Virus record (IMG/VR): IMGVR_UViG_3300035698_012119
Span: 1 to 64,000 of that record
Origin: a virus
Length of the DNA stretch: 64,000 nucleotides
Direction: 5' to 3' (one strand)
Part shown: piece by piece, positions 9,395 to 19,214 of the stretch
Layout of the letters: the number at the start of each line of letters is the position of its first letter
Numbering within the stretch: the first letter of the stretch is position 1
Made by a program: the position numbers and the translations under genes
Notes under the pieces: model-generated
Database searches by the model: none
Seen by the model: only the letters and a program-made list of their open reading frames with translations
Told to the model about the DNA's origin: nothing

Positions 9395-9457
9395 GGATTT
9401 ATCCCCTATAATATGATAGAGTGTGTGTAGGTCCGTTGTAGTGGAATTCTTAGAGAT

Positions 9458-10894
9458 TTAAGGGAATGTAGGATCGACAGGTGCAGTTGGTGACAACTGT
9501 GTCTTTGTTCCACTTCCGTTAAGTGGAACTGTAAGAGTAGCATTTTTTGAGAAAGTATAAGAGTTGCCATTAAACGATATTTCCGCGTAGCCCTGCCTTG
9601 CAGGCGCACCCGAATATCTAAAGTCGTGACCTTGTCCACCAGCGCCCAGTTTAATTTTTATTGTGTCGCCTATGTTGACATTAATCGTGCCCGACACGAT
9701 TTTACCTGCCTCGCCGCCACGTCCTCCATTGCCACTGGAATCAAAAGTACTAGGGCTGTCACCACCACCACCGCCGCCCCCAGATCCCCAAGCGCCAGCT
9801 CCAGGTGAACTGCCCCTTTGTTTTAAGCCACCGCGTCTACCGCCCGTGTTTGGAAACCAACCAGATTTTCCATCCATTTGGGTAAGATCATTATAGCTAT
9901 TCGCAAATGATCGACCAGCTGTTCCTCCCGCGGCAGTTTTCTTTACTGTGTTGTTAATCGCAAAGGTAGAACTTCCGCCAGGAGCAGGATATATGCCAGC
10001 GCCAGCGCCACCGTCATCTTCTCTGCCAGCACCTCCACCACCACCGCCTCCTATAATTTTATAGGTTACAGTATAAAAAGTAGGCAGTGCTGGTCGTACT
10101 GCAATAAATACATTTGCTGATCTACTAACTGATTGAGTTACGTTGCCTGCATATGTGGCGGTAACAGTAGTATTTGTTGCAAGCAATTGGTAATTAGTGG
10201 TTGATGTAGCACCACTTCCTGAATATGTTGGAGATACAGATCTCGTGCCAGTTGAAGATACGGTCCCAATTCCTACTAATTCAACTTTGGTCGCACCTGT
10301 AACACTCCACGATAGAGTAGCACTGTCACCTGAATATATAGTGGCAGGGCTTCTAGAAAATGTGATGCTGGGTGCAACAGGAGGTGTGATAGATTCATCA
10401 AGTATCACAACAGTAGATGATGTTGATACTATAGTACCAGATACCGAGCCAGTTCTTAGTTGAATATTAAATGACTGAGTGCCCTCTGTTAACAGATCCT
10501 TTTTAAGTGTCCTTGTAAATTGTGCAGCGTTGTTAACAATAGTAATAGAACCCGTTAGAGCAGAATCAGTAAAATCTGCTGCTGTTGCAGAACCAGATGT
10601 TGACCAATACAATTTGGTGCCGTCTACTATAGCGGTAGTTCTGACTTGGAAAGTTGCAGTGGAACCTTCTGGGATTGAACCTGCCGAAGTCACAACACTA
10701 AACGATTCGTTTACTGAACCATAAAAATTAGAGAAAAGAATTCTGCCAGATGTTGGTATATTAATATTTTCTGTGCCACTAGGAACACGGACACCGCTGC
10801 GATAGTATTCACTTACATCATGAGGTGCAGTTCCGCCAAACTCTGCTACTACGTCCGCGCTTAAACCCAGAGCTCCAGCCGATTTAATTACCAT
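9458..10894 (-). CDS. Glycine-rich adhesin with Calx-beta-like and Ig-like domains
   Basis: 478 residues, beginning MVIKSAGALGLSADVVAEFG. The first 65 residues contain SEYYRSG and ILFSNFYGS, a conserved N-terminal block of marine T4-type tail proteins. Residues from about 66 to 165 (FSVVTSAGSIPEGSTATFQV, ITIVNNAAQFTRTL) look like a Calx-beta-type beta-sandwich. Residues from about 170 to 265 (ITFSRSPATIYSGDSATLSW) look like an Ig-like domain. The C-terminal 200 residues are glycine-rich, with runs such as IIGGGGGGGAGRED and GSGGGGGGGD, like the C-terminus of the adhesin at 1907. It is probably a surface-exposed host-recognition protein of the tail. Its end overlaps nothing; its start overlaps the upstream S74 fibre gene by 11 bases. 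Confidence 0.78.
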   Translation of the reverse strand: MVIKSAGALGLSADVVAEFGGTAPHDVSEYYRSGVRVPSGTENINIPTSGRILFSNFYGSVNESFSVVTSAGSIPEGSTATFQVRTTAIVDGTKLYWSTSGSATAADFTDSALTGSITIVNNAAQFTRTLKKDLLTEGTQSFNIQLRTGSVSGTIVSTSSTVVILDESITPPVAPSITFSRSPATIYSGDSATLSWSVTGATKVELVGIGTVSSTGTRSVSPTYSGSGATSTTNYQLLATNTTVTATYAGNVTQSVSRSANVFIAVRPALPTFYTVTYKIIGGGGGGGAGREDDGGAGAGIYPAPGGSSTFAINNTVKKTAAGGTAGRSFANSYNDLTQMDGKSGWFPNTGGRRGGLKQRGSSPGAGAWGSGGGGGGGDSPSTFDSSGNGGRGGEAGKIVSGTINVNIGDTIKIKLGAGGQGHDFRYSGAPARQGYAEISFNGNSYTFSKNATLTVPLNGSGTKTQLSPTAPVDPTFP

Positions 10895-11936
10895 TTTTAA
10901 AAACTTCTATTTCTTGCTTTAACTCTTTGATCGCTTCTATCAAGAGGCCTACAATATTTCCGTATGCTACAGATTTATAGTCTCCATTGTCAACAACAAC
11001 TTCAGGTATTACTTTTTCAACTTCTTGTGCAATGACACCCATGCCGTTCTTGTCATCTTTTGTAAAATAGACTCCTCTTAGCTTTAAGACTTTTTCTAAC
11101 GCTGAATCTATTGTTACGACGTTACTCTTTAGGCGAATATCAGAGAACGCAGTCACGTCACCAGAAGCCAAAATACTGCCATTGACTGTCAATGCTTGAG
11201 TTGGATTTGAGTTGTTGATTCCTACTCTTGCAGTTGCACCAATCCAAGTCACTCCACTTATTGCAACATTCCCAGTACCATTTCCTACTAGTAGCTTGTT
11301 TGCTTGAAGAGTTGCAAGTCCTGTCCCGCCACGCACCACGGGCAAAGCTCCGGCAGTGATCTTGTCCGCATCAAGATCGGGTATTCTTGCCACGTCGAAT
11401 GTTCCTGTGCCAATAGCATTGGGATCAATGTTGGTTATGAGAGACCCGTCGCCTTGGAGCTTTGCTACAGTAAGAGTTCCATTCTGATCTAATCTTAGCT
11501 GGGGGTCTACTCCAACTCCAGTTCTTATTACAAATGGTGTCGAAGCGTTAGCTGTTTCAAGAGCTACGTTCCACGTAGTGACTGCACCGTTTGTAAGTCT
11601 TATTATAGGTCGAAAGCCAGAACTTGCAATCACGTCTAAAAGGTTTTCTTGGGATCCTGGTCCGTTAATTCTAAGAGGCGAGTTTACATCAATGGAAAGT
11701 TCTGCGTCAGTTTCACGAGTTATCGAACTTAATGCAACGTCTGATATTGTAGAAAAATCTGCAACAAAAGCACCTGCGGAAAATTCTCCATCAATTGCAA
11801 CATTGCCTATTCTTGGAACTGGGGTTCCTGCTGTTACAACAAGAGCACTATCATTTATTACGCTAATAACCTCATTGGTTCGGTTTAACCAAACCTGAAA
11901 GGTGTCTGATATTACGATTGGGTCTACAGTTGACAT
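10884..11936 (-). CDS. Tail fibre with C-terminal peptidase S74 chaperone domain
   Basis: 350 residues. The N-terminus, MSTVDPIVISDTFQVWLNRT, is typical of cyanophage-like fibre proteins. A middle region with VVRGGTGLATLQANKLLVGN resembles repeats of fibre shafts, and ARVGINNSNPTQALTVNGSI leads into the C-terminal S74 domain. That domain shows FSDIRLKSNV, where the Ser is the expected self-cleavage residue, then GVIAQEVEKVIPEVV, and ends in a coiled coil (LLIEAIKELKQEIEVFKN). The domain folds the trimer and is usually released. A late promoter lies at 11979-11986, 43 bases upstream, within the small upstream gene. Confidence 0.88.
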   Translation of the reverse strand: MSTVDPIVISDTFQVWLNRTNEVISVINDSALVVTAGTPVPRIGNVAIDGEFSAGAFVADFSTISDVALSSITRETDAELSIDVNSPLRINGPGSQENLLDVIASSGFRPIIRLTNGAVTTWNVALETANASTPFVIRTGVGVDPQLRLDQNGTLTVAKLQGDGSLITNIDPNAIGTGTFDVARIPDLDADKITAGALPVVRGGTGLATLQANKLLVGNGTGNVAISGVTWIGATARVGINNSNPTQALTVNGSILASGDVTAFSDIRLKSNVVTIDSALEKVLKLRGVYFTKDDKNGMGVIAQEVEKVIPEVVVDNGDYKSVAYGNIVGLLIEAIKELKQEIEVFKNGN

Positions 11937-11940
11937 TTAA

Positions 11941-12117
11941 TTACCTATTCTCTAGTCTTATAACAGTTTCGCTCAATCTATTTATACACTCTGTCAAAGA
12001 CTTCACTTCTAGTCTCAGATCTGTTAGTTCCTTTGCCCGATTTCTTTCTGCCTGGTACTTTTTTAATTCTTGTAGATTTGTTTCGACGATTGCTTTTGAA
12101 AAATTATCTCTTATCAT
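11941..12117 (-). CDS. Small coiled-coil protein
   Basis: 58 residues, starting MIRDNFSKAIVETNLQELKK and ending VIRLENR. The ATG overlaps the TGA of the giant upstream gene as ATGA, so translation is probably coupled, and the gene ends 4 bases before the next start codon. The sequence is highly charged and shows heptad-like spacing of Leu and Ile (LRLEVKSLTECINRLSETVI), so a short coiled coil is likely. Genes of this size occupy the gap between baseplate and fibre genes in related phages. No function can be assigned; a minor tail component or assembly factor is a guess. Confidence 0.7.
   Translation of the reverse strand: MIRDNFSKAIVETNLQELKKYQAERNRAKELTDLRLEVKSLTECINRLSETVIRLENR
11979..11986 (-). 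promoter_or_regulatory. T4-type late promoter
   Basis: Exact TATAAATAGATT on the minus strand, 43 bases upstream of the ATG at 11936 and inside the small coiled-coil gene. Confidence 0.75.
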
Positions 12118-15100
12118 TGGAAGGAAATCCCTCTATAATCTAGTACCTTTGGCACTCGAGCAACATCGTCCGAAAGTAAATCAATCCGAATCGAGAACGA
12201 TCTAAACGAATAGTATGTGCCAGTGGAATTTGTATATGTTGTAATGCCAGCGAGTTTTTCTGTTTCTGGTATTTCAAATACAAATTCCTTATAATCATTC
12301 ACGTTTGATGTGCTAGAGAATAGTGTAGAACCTTCAATTTTGTCCAATTCGAACCATTCGTTGTTACGCAACGAAACAGGGTCATCGCCATTCTTTACTT
12401 TCAGGTAAACCTTAATGTCAGAACCTATCGGTCTGTATCCTGTGAGATACAATCTAAAGTCTTCTGCATCAAATCCTTCTTGTAATTCCACTCTTTTGGA
12501 TATGTACTTAGAAGTAGTTTCGACAGTGTCTGTTATATTATAGACATATGCAAATATCTTGGCAGTTTCAATGTCAACAAGCGGGGTGGTTGTTGCAATG
12601 GAATCTTTCTCAAGTGTGAGAACTACACGCAAGTTCTTGTCGTTTGTGATATCATTTGATTTACTATAAACAACACAACCCTTTTCGTTGAATGCTTTTT
12701 TGTCTGCAAAGCTGAACTCACTTGTATAAGCAGCATTTCCAGGCGCAGCAGGGTCTATCGCCTTCACTGCAGTTCTAACATTCGTATTTGTGTCAGTTAT
12801 TCTATTGACCATAGCCTGTATGTAGCTCAATTCAATGTTATCAACTGAAACAATTGAAGCAGTTGCTCCGCTATCAATGCCGTATATAATCCCAGCAGAT
12901 GCAAATATTCTTGTGTCTCTTGCAGACGAATCTTCAAGAACTAAGAAGTCTGGCTTTCTGGTATTAAAATAATTGATTTTTCCTGCAACTACTGGTCTTG
13001 AATTTATGGTACCTGCAAACTTTGGAAGCTTGTCTACAATAATTTGGGTAGAATTTGTGACAGATACGACCCGCAGAAGATCTTTTTCTCCTGAAGTGTG
13101 TTCAACATACACATAATCGCCTGCGCTGTAATTATTTAGAGCAGAACCTGTAACTACATTTGTTGTTACGTTGAGAACTAACTGATATGTGGTACCTGCC
13201 GCAGCAGTGAACACGTATGCAAGTTCGTTGTTAGCAAATCCACCTACAGTATTTTGAATGGAGAAGAATTCTGCGTTATCAGTTTCTAATTCGACAGTAC
13301 CCTGGTCAACATTGAAGTTGTAGCGATAAAGATCAAACCTGATATCCTCATCCTGATACGAGTTCCATGAGCGGTTGTTTGTCGACGTAAACAGAACACC
13401 GTCACCCCAATCCGAATTTACAGCAGTTCCTGTTAAGAGGTCAGTGCCTCCTACTTTCTGTGTAAAGATTAGGTAGTCTGGGTCTGCTGCGTCTGGCATT
13501 ACAACTATTGCGTATTCTTTTTCGGTGTCTAGTCTTACAGGAGCCTCGAAGATTATAGAAGTTACGACTGATGCGTCATTGGATATGTTCACTTGGGATG
13601 CTCTTAGGTGTATCTTTGAAAAAGGAAGTATTTCAAAGCTAGGATATCCGTTTTCTACTTCTCTTATCATCACAGTAATGCCATTAGTGGCACTTTTTCT
13701 GCTAAAGTAAAGATCGAGTCTTCCTAGGTATAGGCAATCCGCCCCTTGTGTCATGGTATCTTTAACAAAGAAGGTCTGTGCGAGAGGATCTCTTGGTGGG
13801 TCGCGGTCATCTCTTTCGCTTCTTTGTATTACCGGTGGAACTGGCGGTATGTTTCTTATAGTAACCGAGTTTGTGGTCGTGACAGAGCGCGTGCTCTTAA
13901 TGTCAAACTCTGGTTTTCTTGTAGACATCGTTAGCCCAGTTTTTTCAATGCTGAAGTTATATGCGTTGAATTTCAGTCTTCCTGCTGATGCAGCAGCGCT
14001 TTCTATATCTTCGAATGTGCCGACGTCTGCAATTACTAATTCTCTTTCGCCAATGATAAACGTATTGCCTGGGATTTTAAATATAGCAAACAATTCTCCG
14101 TTACTGTTTGTTGTAACGGAGGTTCCAAATTTTCCTGCTCTACGGACTCTATCACCTGAAGTTGCTCCAGAGATATCACTGCGTAGCGTTCCAGGCGCAA
14201 TGAAGTCATCTACAATTTTTTCGTCAAAGAAGAAGAAGTGTTGCGTGTTCGGTCTTAGACCATACATTTCGACAGAAAGCTCAATCGATTTGATGTAAGG
14301 CTTGTATTGGAAATTGGTAACAAAGTCGCCTACAAATTCCTCTTGTGCAGGTCCACTAGCAACATTTAATTCTTTAAATATGTTTTTGAATGTGTCGGTT
14401 GTAGTAGTTGTAATCTGCCTACCTGCCGCAGCATTTCCAGTTTCAGACACCTTGTTCGTCGATTTGATCTTTTTCTTTTTCGAGGACGTGAGAGGCACGA
14501 ATTCGCTTATTGCCTCAGCAAATTCAGCAAATGGCGACACAAGATCGATTGCGTATGTCTTTGGAGTCGTTACAGTGTCATACGCAACATCGTATTCTGG
14601 GGTAAGGTAACCAGTGCCTTTGTAGCTATAGAAATTGCTTGTACAGGTTCTAACATTTGTTGCATACTGCTGTCTCAAAAACCGAACATACTGGTTTGAA
14701 CTTAGCGTAGCAGTTTTGTTGTCTACATCAAACGATTGGGTATCAGTAAATCCTTTCACCTTCAAGTTCAAAGGGAATTGTCTAAAGCTTGGGTATAGAG
14801 CATTTTCAGTAAAGTCAACAGAAGAGTTGAATGTGGGATCGCTGACGTCAGCAATTGACAGGTCGTTAAACGGATCCACTACGATTCCATTTTTAAATCT
14901 GTTCAAGCCGTTTTCATCTTGAATTAGCAAATCACGTGTTGCATTTTCTAGCGCAGTAAGCTGCGTGTAGTATGTGATTTGATCAAGTTGCGAAGAAATT
15001 TTATCAATGTCTTGCATAGTGTATGTTTTTGTAGTTTTTCTCGTGAGCTGCAACGTCTCGTTTCTGCGACCCAATCTTGCAGCAAGTTCAGAGGACAGCA

Positions 15101-17582
15101 AAGGATATCCAGGAACTGTTATTTCAGCAATAATAGAATTTTCGCTCTTGTCAATTGCGTTGGCGGAATTGCCAGTAACGTCGCCAACAATATATTTGAA
15201 GCGACCATAAGAGTTGCCCACAATATAATCTACTCTGCTTCCGTAGTATTCAATGTCAACAGAAGCGCTAGTATTAAATGCAGGAACCACGTGATTTATG
15301 TCTATATCAAATAACTGTGTTGCGCTTGTTGGTAGAGAGACACCTGGTGCTAGCGTAGTAGCACCCCCAACAGTTGCGGAATAACTAGCAGTCGCTAGTC
15401 TATAAGGTCTAAAGTCTATTGACGATTTTAAATCAAAAACGTCTCCGTTTTCTGTCTCGAAATACGAGACGTATTCTTGGTCAATGTTAACATAGCTATC
15501 TACTGTAAAGAAGTTAATATCAGAGCTTACATCTACTTTGAATGTTCTTACTTTTATAGTCAACGCTGCGTTGTTAGCAGGTAAAGTGCGGCCAGGTATC
15601 TTTTCGATGTATGAGTGGTCATAGAAATTGTCTTTTTGGTTTTTTACTAAGCGGAAGCTACTAGTAAAATCTTTATTCGAAGAGTCTACTATGCTAATAA
15701 TCTCAGCTACATCAGGGAGACCTAACGTATATTTTGATATGTCTGCATCTGTTTTGTATGTGGTTTTTACATACACATCAAGTAGTTGTTTCACTCTTTG
15801 TTCAGCACTTGTAAGTTTTGCGTTATAATAAACTGTTACGTTTTGCGTGCCTGCAGATGTTGTAATAACAAGGTTGGATCCTACAATGGCAGTATTTGTA
15901 ATTGTCGAAGCAGTATTATTGTTACTTTGTATTACAAGAACATCTCTTAGTGTTTCCGCATCAAACACTTCATCGACCGCTGGTTCTACTGTTATGGTAC
16001 CAGCCGAAGAAGGTGCAACTTTACTTTTTCTAATGCTGAACGACATGTCTGAAAGTGATTTTACAAAAGATTTGTTTGCATCAAAGATTAGTTTTGATTC
16101 GGACGAATTGATGATTTTTGGCGTTATCTGAATTTGCCCATTAGTAGAACCTTCTTTCACGTAGCCAACATTTTCAAATGCTTGACCTGTGTTCATACGA
16201 ATGGCATATAGATATACCCTGTCTCTCGTGTAGTTTTTAACAATAGCGGAACCAATTGCAACAAGTGACGAGTTCAAAAGTGAAACGTTGGCCATGGTGC
16301 CTATCGTGACACTACCAGTTGCTGCTATGACTTTACAGAAGCCGCCGTAATTGAAGTTTACTGGTTGGCTGTTAATGTCGAATGTTACAGTATTTGCATT
16401 TGGAACTTCGAATATTCTTTTTGAATCGTTTGCAATGCGATATCCTTTTGAATATGCGATTCCTTCGCCCATTTCAACAAAGAATGTGTCTGTTGCATCG
16501 TTCTTTACAATTTCAAATTGAAATTTGTTCTTCGTAAAGTCACCGTTTGTTTCGTACGTTCTACGTGCAAGCTCTTTAGCAATCGAATTAAATTCAGAGA
16601 CGTTTCTTGTTTCGACTGCGTATCCATTTTCATATCTACGAAGAATGAAAAACTCAGCATCAGCTTCTGCTGCTACTGTATTCAGTGCAATCAATCTTGG
16701 GACGAGTAGCAATCTGTCCGCACCGGGGGCGTTCTCGTTCGCTGAGCCGTTTGCGTTATCAAGCAGTGAAGTGTCCTGTTGGGAGTTAACGATTGACTCA
16801 TCAACTGCGTAACCCACCGATGTGTTATTAGGCTGAATTGCAAAGGGGTCTTCTTCATCAACTTCAGACAAATATTTACTAACAATGACTGTTTGATCAT
16901 CAACGAATAGGAAGTGCCCACGCTGGAACACAATACCTTCGGATGAGTTAAGACCGAACGACTTTCCGATTGGGCTAGAGAAACCTGCAACTGAAGTGCT
17001 TGCTACAATGCCGTTGTCTATAGTTGTTTCGCTCGATACGCCCTCGACAACTTGTGTTCTAAGGATGTATTCTCTTACTGAAAGTGAATCGTTAGGTTCA
17101 TACACTTTCTTTTCAATGCCTTCTACTTCAACGGTGTTTAGATATACCATGAAGAACGTGTTAAGGTCTGGTGCTCTACTTTGAAAACCACTTGTTCCTT
17201 GAATAATAAGAGACTTGAGACCCGAACTGTCTTCTATCTCGAAGTAATATTCATCAACCGTGCCGTCAATCTGAACTACAGTACGCTCGATAAAATCTTC
17301 TGGTCTTGCTCTTCCTCCACCACCAGCAAGTAGAATACTATCTACAACTTTTGCATATTGAAGGTTGCGAATCTCTGTGAATGTGCAGCCCTTAATGATT
17401 GAACCTTCTTTATAGATATTCTCCCCAAACTGTTCAATTTGGTTTTGAAGCGTTGTTTGTAGCTGAGTCAATTCTCTCGCTTGAACCGCAAAGCCAGGCT
17501 TAAAAAGCACTCTATAATATTTGTTGGCAATATCATAGTCGTCAAAGTACGGTGCAATATTCAGATCTGTTTTGATACTCAT
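12114..17582 (-). CDS. Giant DUF4815-type baseplate/tail structural protein (gp10-like position)
   Basis: 1822 residues. The N-terminus, with APYFDDYDIANKYYRVLFKP followed by GFAVQARELTQLQTTLQNQI, matches the DUF4815 family of large virion proteins found in T4-type cyanophages, often annotated as gp10-like baseplate wedge or tail-pin proteins. A middle region (DPLAQTFFVKDTMTQGADCL, YFSRKSATNGITVMIRE) is a further conserved block of this family, probably a beta-sandwich. The C-terminal part has IVVMPDAADPDYLIF-type sequence and ends VLDYRGISFQ. It follows gp8 directly, the position that gp10 takes in T4. A late promoter of full T4 type lies at 17717-17724. The structural call is firm; the gp10 identity is inferred from family annotation and gene order. 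Confidence 0.8.
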   Translation of the reverse strand: MSIKTDLNIAPYFDDYDIANKYYRVLFKPGFAVQARELTQLQTTLQNQIEQFGENIYKEGSIIKGCTFTEIRNLQYAKVVDSILLAGGGGRARPEDFIERTVVQIDGTVDEYYFEIEDSSGLKSLIIQGTSGFQSRAPDLNTFFMVYLNTVEVEGIEKKVYEPNDSLSVREYILRTQVVEGVSSETTIDNGIVASTSVAGFSSPIGKSFGLNSSEGIVFQRGHFLFVDDQTVIVSKYLSEVDEEDPFAIQPNNTSVGYAVDESIVNSQQDTSLLDNANGSANENAPGADRLLLVPRLIALNTVAAEADAEFFILRRYENGYAVETRNVSEFNSIAKELARRTYETNGDFTKNKFQFEIVKNDATDTFFVEMGEGIAYSKGYRIANDSKRIFEVPNANTVTFDINSQPVNFNYGGFCKVIAATGSVTIGTMANVSLLNSSLVAIGSAIVKNYTRDRVYLYAIRMNTGQAFENVGYVKEGSTNGQIQITPKIINSSESKLIFDANKSFVKSLSDMSFSIRKSKVAPSSAGTITVEPAVDEVFDAETLRDVLVIQSNNNTASTITNTAIVGSNLVITTSAGTQNVTVYYNAKLTSAEQRVKQLLDVYVKTTYKTDADISKYTLGLPDVAEIISIVDSSNKDFTSSFRLVKNQKDNFYDHSYIEKIPGRTLPANNAALTIKVRTFKVDVSSDINFFTVDSYVNIDQEYVSYFETENGDVFDLKSSIDFRPYRLATASYSATVGGATTLAPGVSLPTSATQLFDIDINHVVPAFNTSASVDIEYYGSRVDYIVGNSYGRFKYIVGDVTGNSANAIDKSENSIIAEITVPGYPLLSSELAARLGRRNETLQLTRKTTKTYTMQDIDKISSQLDQITYYTQLTALENATRDLLIQDENGLNRFKNGIVVDPFNDLSIADVSDPTFNSSVDFTENALYPSFRQFPLNLKVKGFTDTQSFDVDNKTATLSSNQYVRFLRQQYATNVRTCTSNFYSYKGTGYLTPEYDVAYDTVTTPKTYAIDLVSPFAEFAEAISEFVPLTSSKKKKIKSTNKVSETGNAAAGRQITTTTTDTFKNIFKELNVASGPAQEEFVGDFVTNFQYKPYIKSIELSVEMYGLRPNTQHFFFFDEKIVDDFIAPGTLRSDISGATSGDRVRRAGKFGTSVTTNSNGELFAIFKIPGNTFIIGERELVIADVGTFEDIESAAASAGRLKFNAYNFSIEKTGLTMSTRKPEFDIKSTRSVTTTNSVTIRNIPPVPPVIQRSERDDRDPPRDPLAQTFFVKDTMTQGADCLYLGRLDLYFSRKSATNGITVMIREVENGYPSFEILPFSKIHLRASQVNISNDASVVTSIIFEAPVRLDTEKEYAIVVMPDAADPDYLIFTQKVGGTDLLTGTAVNSDWGDGVLFTSTNNRSWNSYQDEDIRFDLYRYNFNVDQGTVELETDNAEFFSIQNTVGGFANNELAYVFTAAAGTTYQLVLNVTTNVVTGSALNNYSAGDYVYVEHTSGEKDLLRVVSVTNSTQIIVDKLPKFAGTINSRPVVAGKINYFNTRKPDFLVLEDSSARDTRIFASAGIIYGIDSGATASIVSVDNIELSYIQAMVNRITDTNTNVRTAVKAIDPAAPGNAAYTSEFSFADKKAFNEKGCVVYSKSNDITNDKNLRVVLTLEKDSIATTTPLVDIETAKIFAYVYNITDTVETTSKYISKRVELQEGFDAEDFRLYLTGYRPIGSDIKVYLKVKNGDDPVSLRNNEWFELDKIEGSTLFSSTSNVNDYKEFVFEIPETEKLAGITTYTNSTGTYYSFRSFSIRIDLLSDDVARVPKVLDYRGISFQ

Positions 17583-17597
17583 GGTGTGCTTTTATCC

Positions 17598-19196
17598 TTA
17601 GAAGTCTATGATTAAACGTATTTGCTCAGCTTTGTCTTCTGTTCTATCAATTGGTGTCGAATCCGCAATAAATAAAACATCTCCGCTATCACCAACATAC
17701 GGTGAATATTCAATAGTATTTATACCAAAACTTGTAGAGTTGATTGTTAGTGGAAGTGAATCCACAAAACTTTCAGAATAAGGGCCTTTGTAGTCCGAAA
17801 GATATATTGTATTTTCTGCTGCAATCACTTGATGCACGATGCCTTGAACCGGTTCTTGTGTTACAGTAGAACCAACATCTATGCCTACAGATCCAGATGC
17901 TGTAACTATTTTTACACGATTGTCAAACGTCACAGCATCTATATCATCTTCAAAGGTTGTCGAAAATCGTGGCTTTTTTACCAAGCCTATTTTACTATAA
18001 GTACCGAACCCAGGTATACTTGAGCCATTCAATTCGGATATAGTTTTTGCAATTCCTATGTGCCGACATTTTAATTCTCTTAATATATTTGTGCCATGAC
18101 CACCGTCAGGTGAAATAATAGGTCTTAGTATTGCCCTTACAGCTCCCTCTCCTGCGTTGAAGCCTTGAGCTGCATCAACAACTACAGCCGTTGCCCTTGT
18201 ATAGCCAGTGCCATAATTAAGAATTCTGACTGATACAATTCTTTGTTCTACAAACACAGGCATCGCAGTAGCATCTTCACCATCGCCGGTAATTATTATT
18301 GTAGGAGCTATTTGAACTGTGTCTCCCGACTCTATGAAAGAATTTGCTTCTACTATTAAAAATGGCTTTGAATTTTGTAGCCCAGACTCTACTATTCTGA
18401 AAGAAGACGTTTCAAGAATAGGCGAAGATTCATTTTTTCGGACATACAGCGTTCTGCCAACATAGAAGTTGGGTGTCGCAAAGTCAAATGATTGGATGGT
18501 AGAAAAAGAATTGCTATTTGTGTTGTCTGACGAATCAAGTTTTACTGTCGCATTTAAGAATATTTTTGAAGTAACAACATCAAAACTTTCTACGACTCCA
18601 GCTATCAATTCGTAATTTCTATTTAGATCCTGATTTTCAACGAGTATTGAATAGATTCCATCATTAGCAACATTTTCTACTTCAGCATTTCTTACTACTG
18701 GCATAAATGTTCTGGCAGCAAATCTTCTATGTGTGTTATAAGGTGTTGACGACATATACTTCCAGATATAGCCATCAGGTAGTTCGTATATGCCATCCTC
18801 AATGCTGCTTGTAAATTCTGGTTTATTGAGAGAAGGAGTACTTCTTGCGTTTGATATGCACTTAAACAGATTGTAGTTGCCTCCTTCAATGTCAGGCTCT
18901 ACCACAACATAAAAAGTTTTTTCGGTTAGTATTGCCATATCATCAAACGGGGCATATGTGGTACCTTGCCTCCATACAATAACAGGTAGCATAAACGAAA
19001 TGTCTTTAGGTCCGATCTTTGTACCAAAGATAGTTTTACCTAAGAAGTCTCTGGCAGTAGACAAAGTGTTGAATGAGTTCGGCTTAACAGTATCGACCGA
19101 ACTCGAACCGAATAACCAGAAGTCGTTGGCAATCAGATTTTTCAAATAATAGTTCTCGACCATATCATAGTCAAATTTATCAAATTTAGTTGTCAC
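17598..19196 (-). CDS. 8: Baseplate wedge subunit gp8
   Basis: 532 residues. The N-terminus, with NYYLKNLIANDFWLFGSSS and then PKDISFMLPVIVW, is the conserved start of gp8 of marine T4-type phages, as is ELPDGYIWKYMSSTPYN around residue 145. gp8 is a dimeric component of the baseplate wedge, joining gp10/gp7 to gp6. The gene sits between the gp7-like protein and the DUF4815 giant protein, the T4 order 6-7-8-10. It is separated from both neighbours by fewer than 20 bases, so it is part of one wedge operon. Confidence 0.85.
   Translation of the reverse strand: MTTKFDKFDYDMVENYYLKNLIANDFWLFGSSSVDTVKPNSFNTLSTARDFLGKTIFGTKIGPKDISFMLPVIVWRQGTTYAPFDDMAILTEKTFYVVVEPDIEGGNYNLFKCISNARSTPSLNKPEFTSSIEDGIYELPDGYIWKYMSSTPYNTHRRFAARTFMPVVRNAEVENVANDGIYSILVENQDLNRNYELIAGVVESFDVVTSKIFLNATVKLDSSDNTNSNSFSTIQSFDFATPNFYVGRTLYVRKNESSPILETSSFRIVESGLQNSKPFLIVEANSFIESGDTVQIAPTIIITGDGEDATAMPVFVEQRIVSVRILNYGTGYTRATAVVVDAAQGFNAGEGAVRAILRPIISPDGGHGTNILRELKCRHIGIAKTISELNGSSIPGFGTYSKIGLVKKPRFSTTFEDDIDAVTFDNRVKIVTASGSVGIDVGSTVTQEPVQGIVHQVIAAENTIYLSDYKGPYSESFVDSLPLTINSTSFGINTIEYSPYVGDSGDVLFIADSTPIDRTEDKAEQIRLIIDF
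17717..17724 (-). promoter_or_regulatory. T4-type late promoter
   Basis: The minus strand reads TATAAATACTATT, the full extended T4 late consensus, within the 3' end of gp8 and 135 bases before the ATG at 17582. Confidence 0.6.
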
Positions 19197-19214
19197 TGTT
19201 TAAACCTCGATGAG

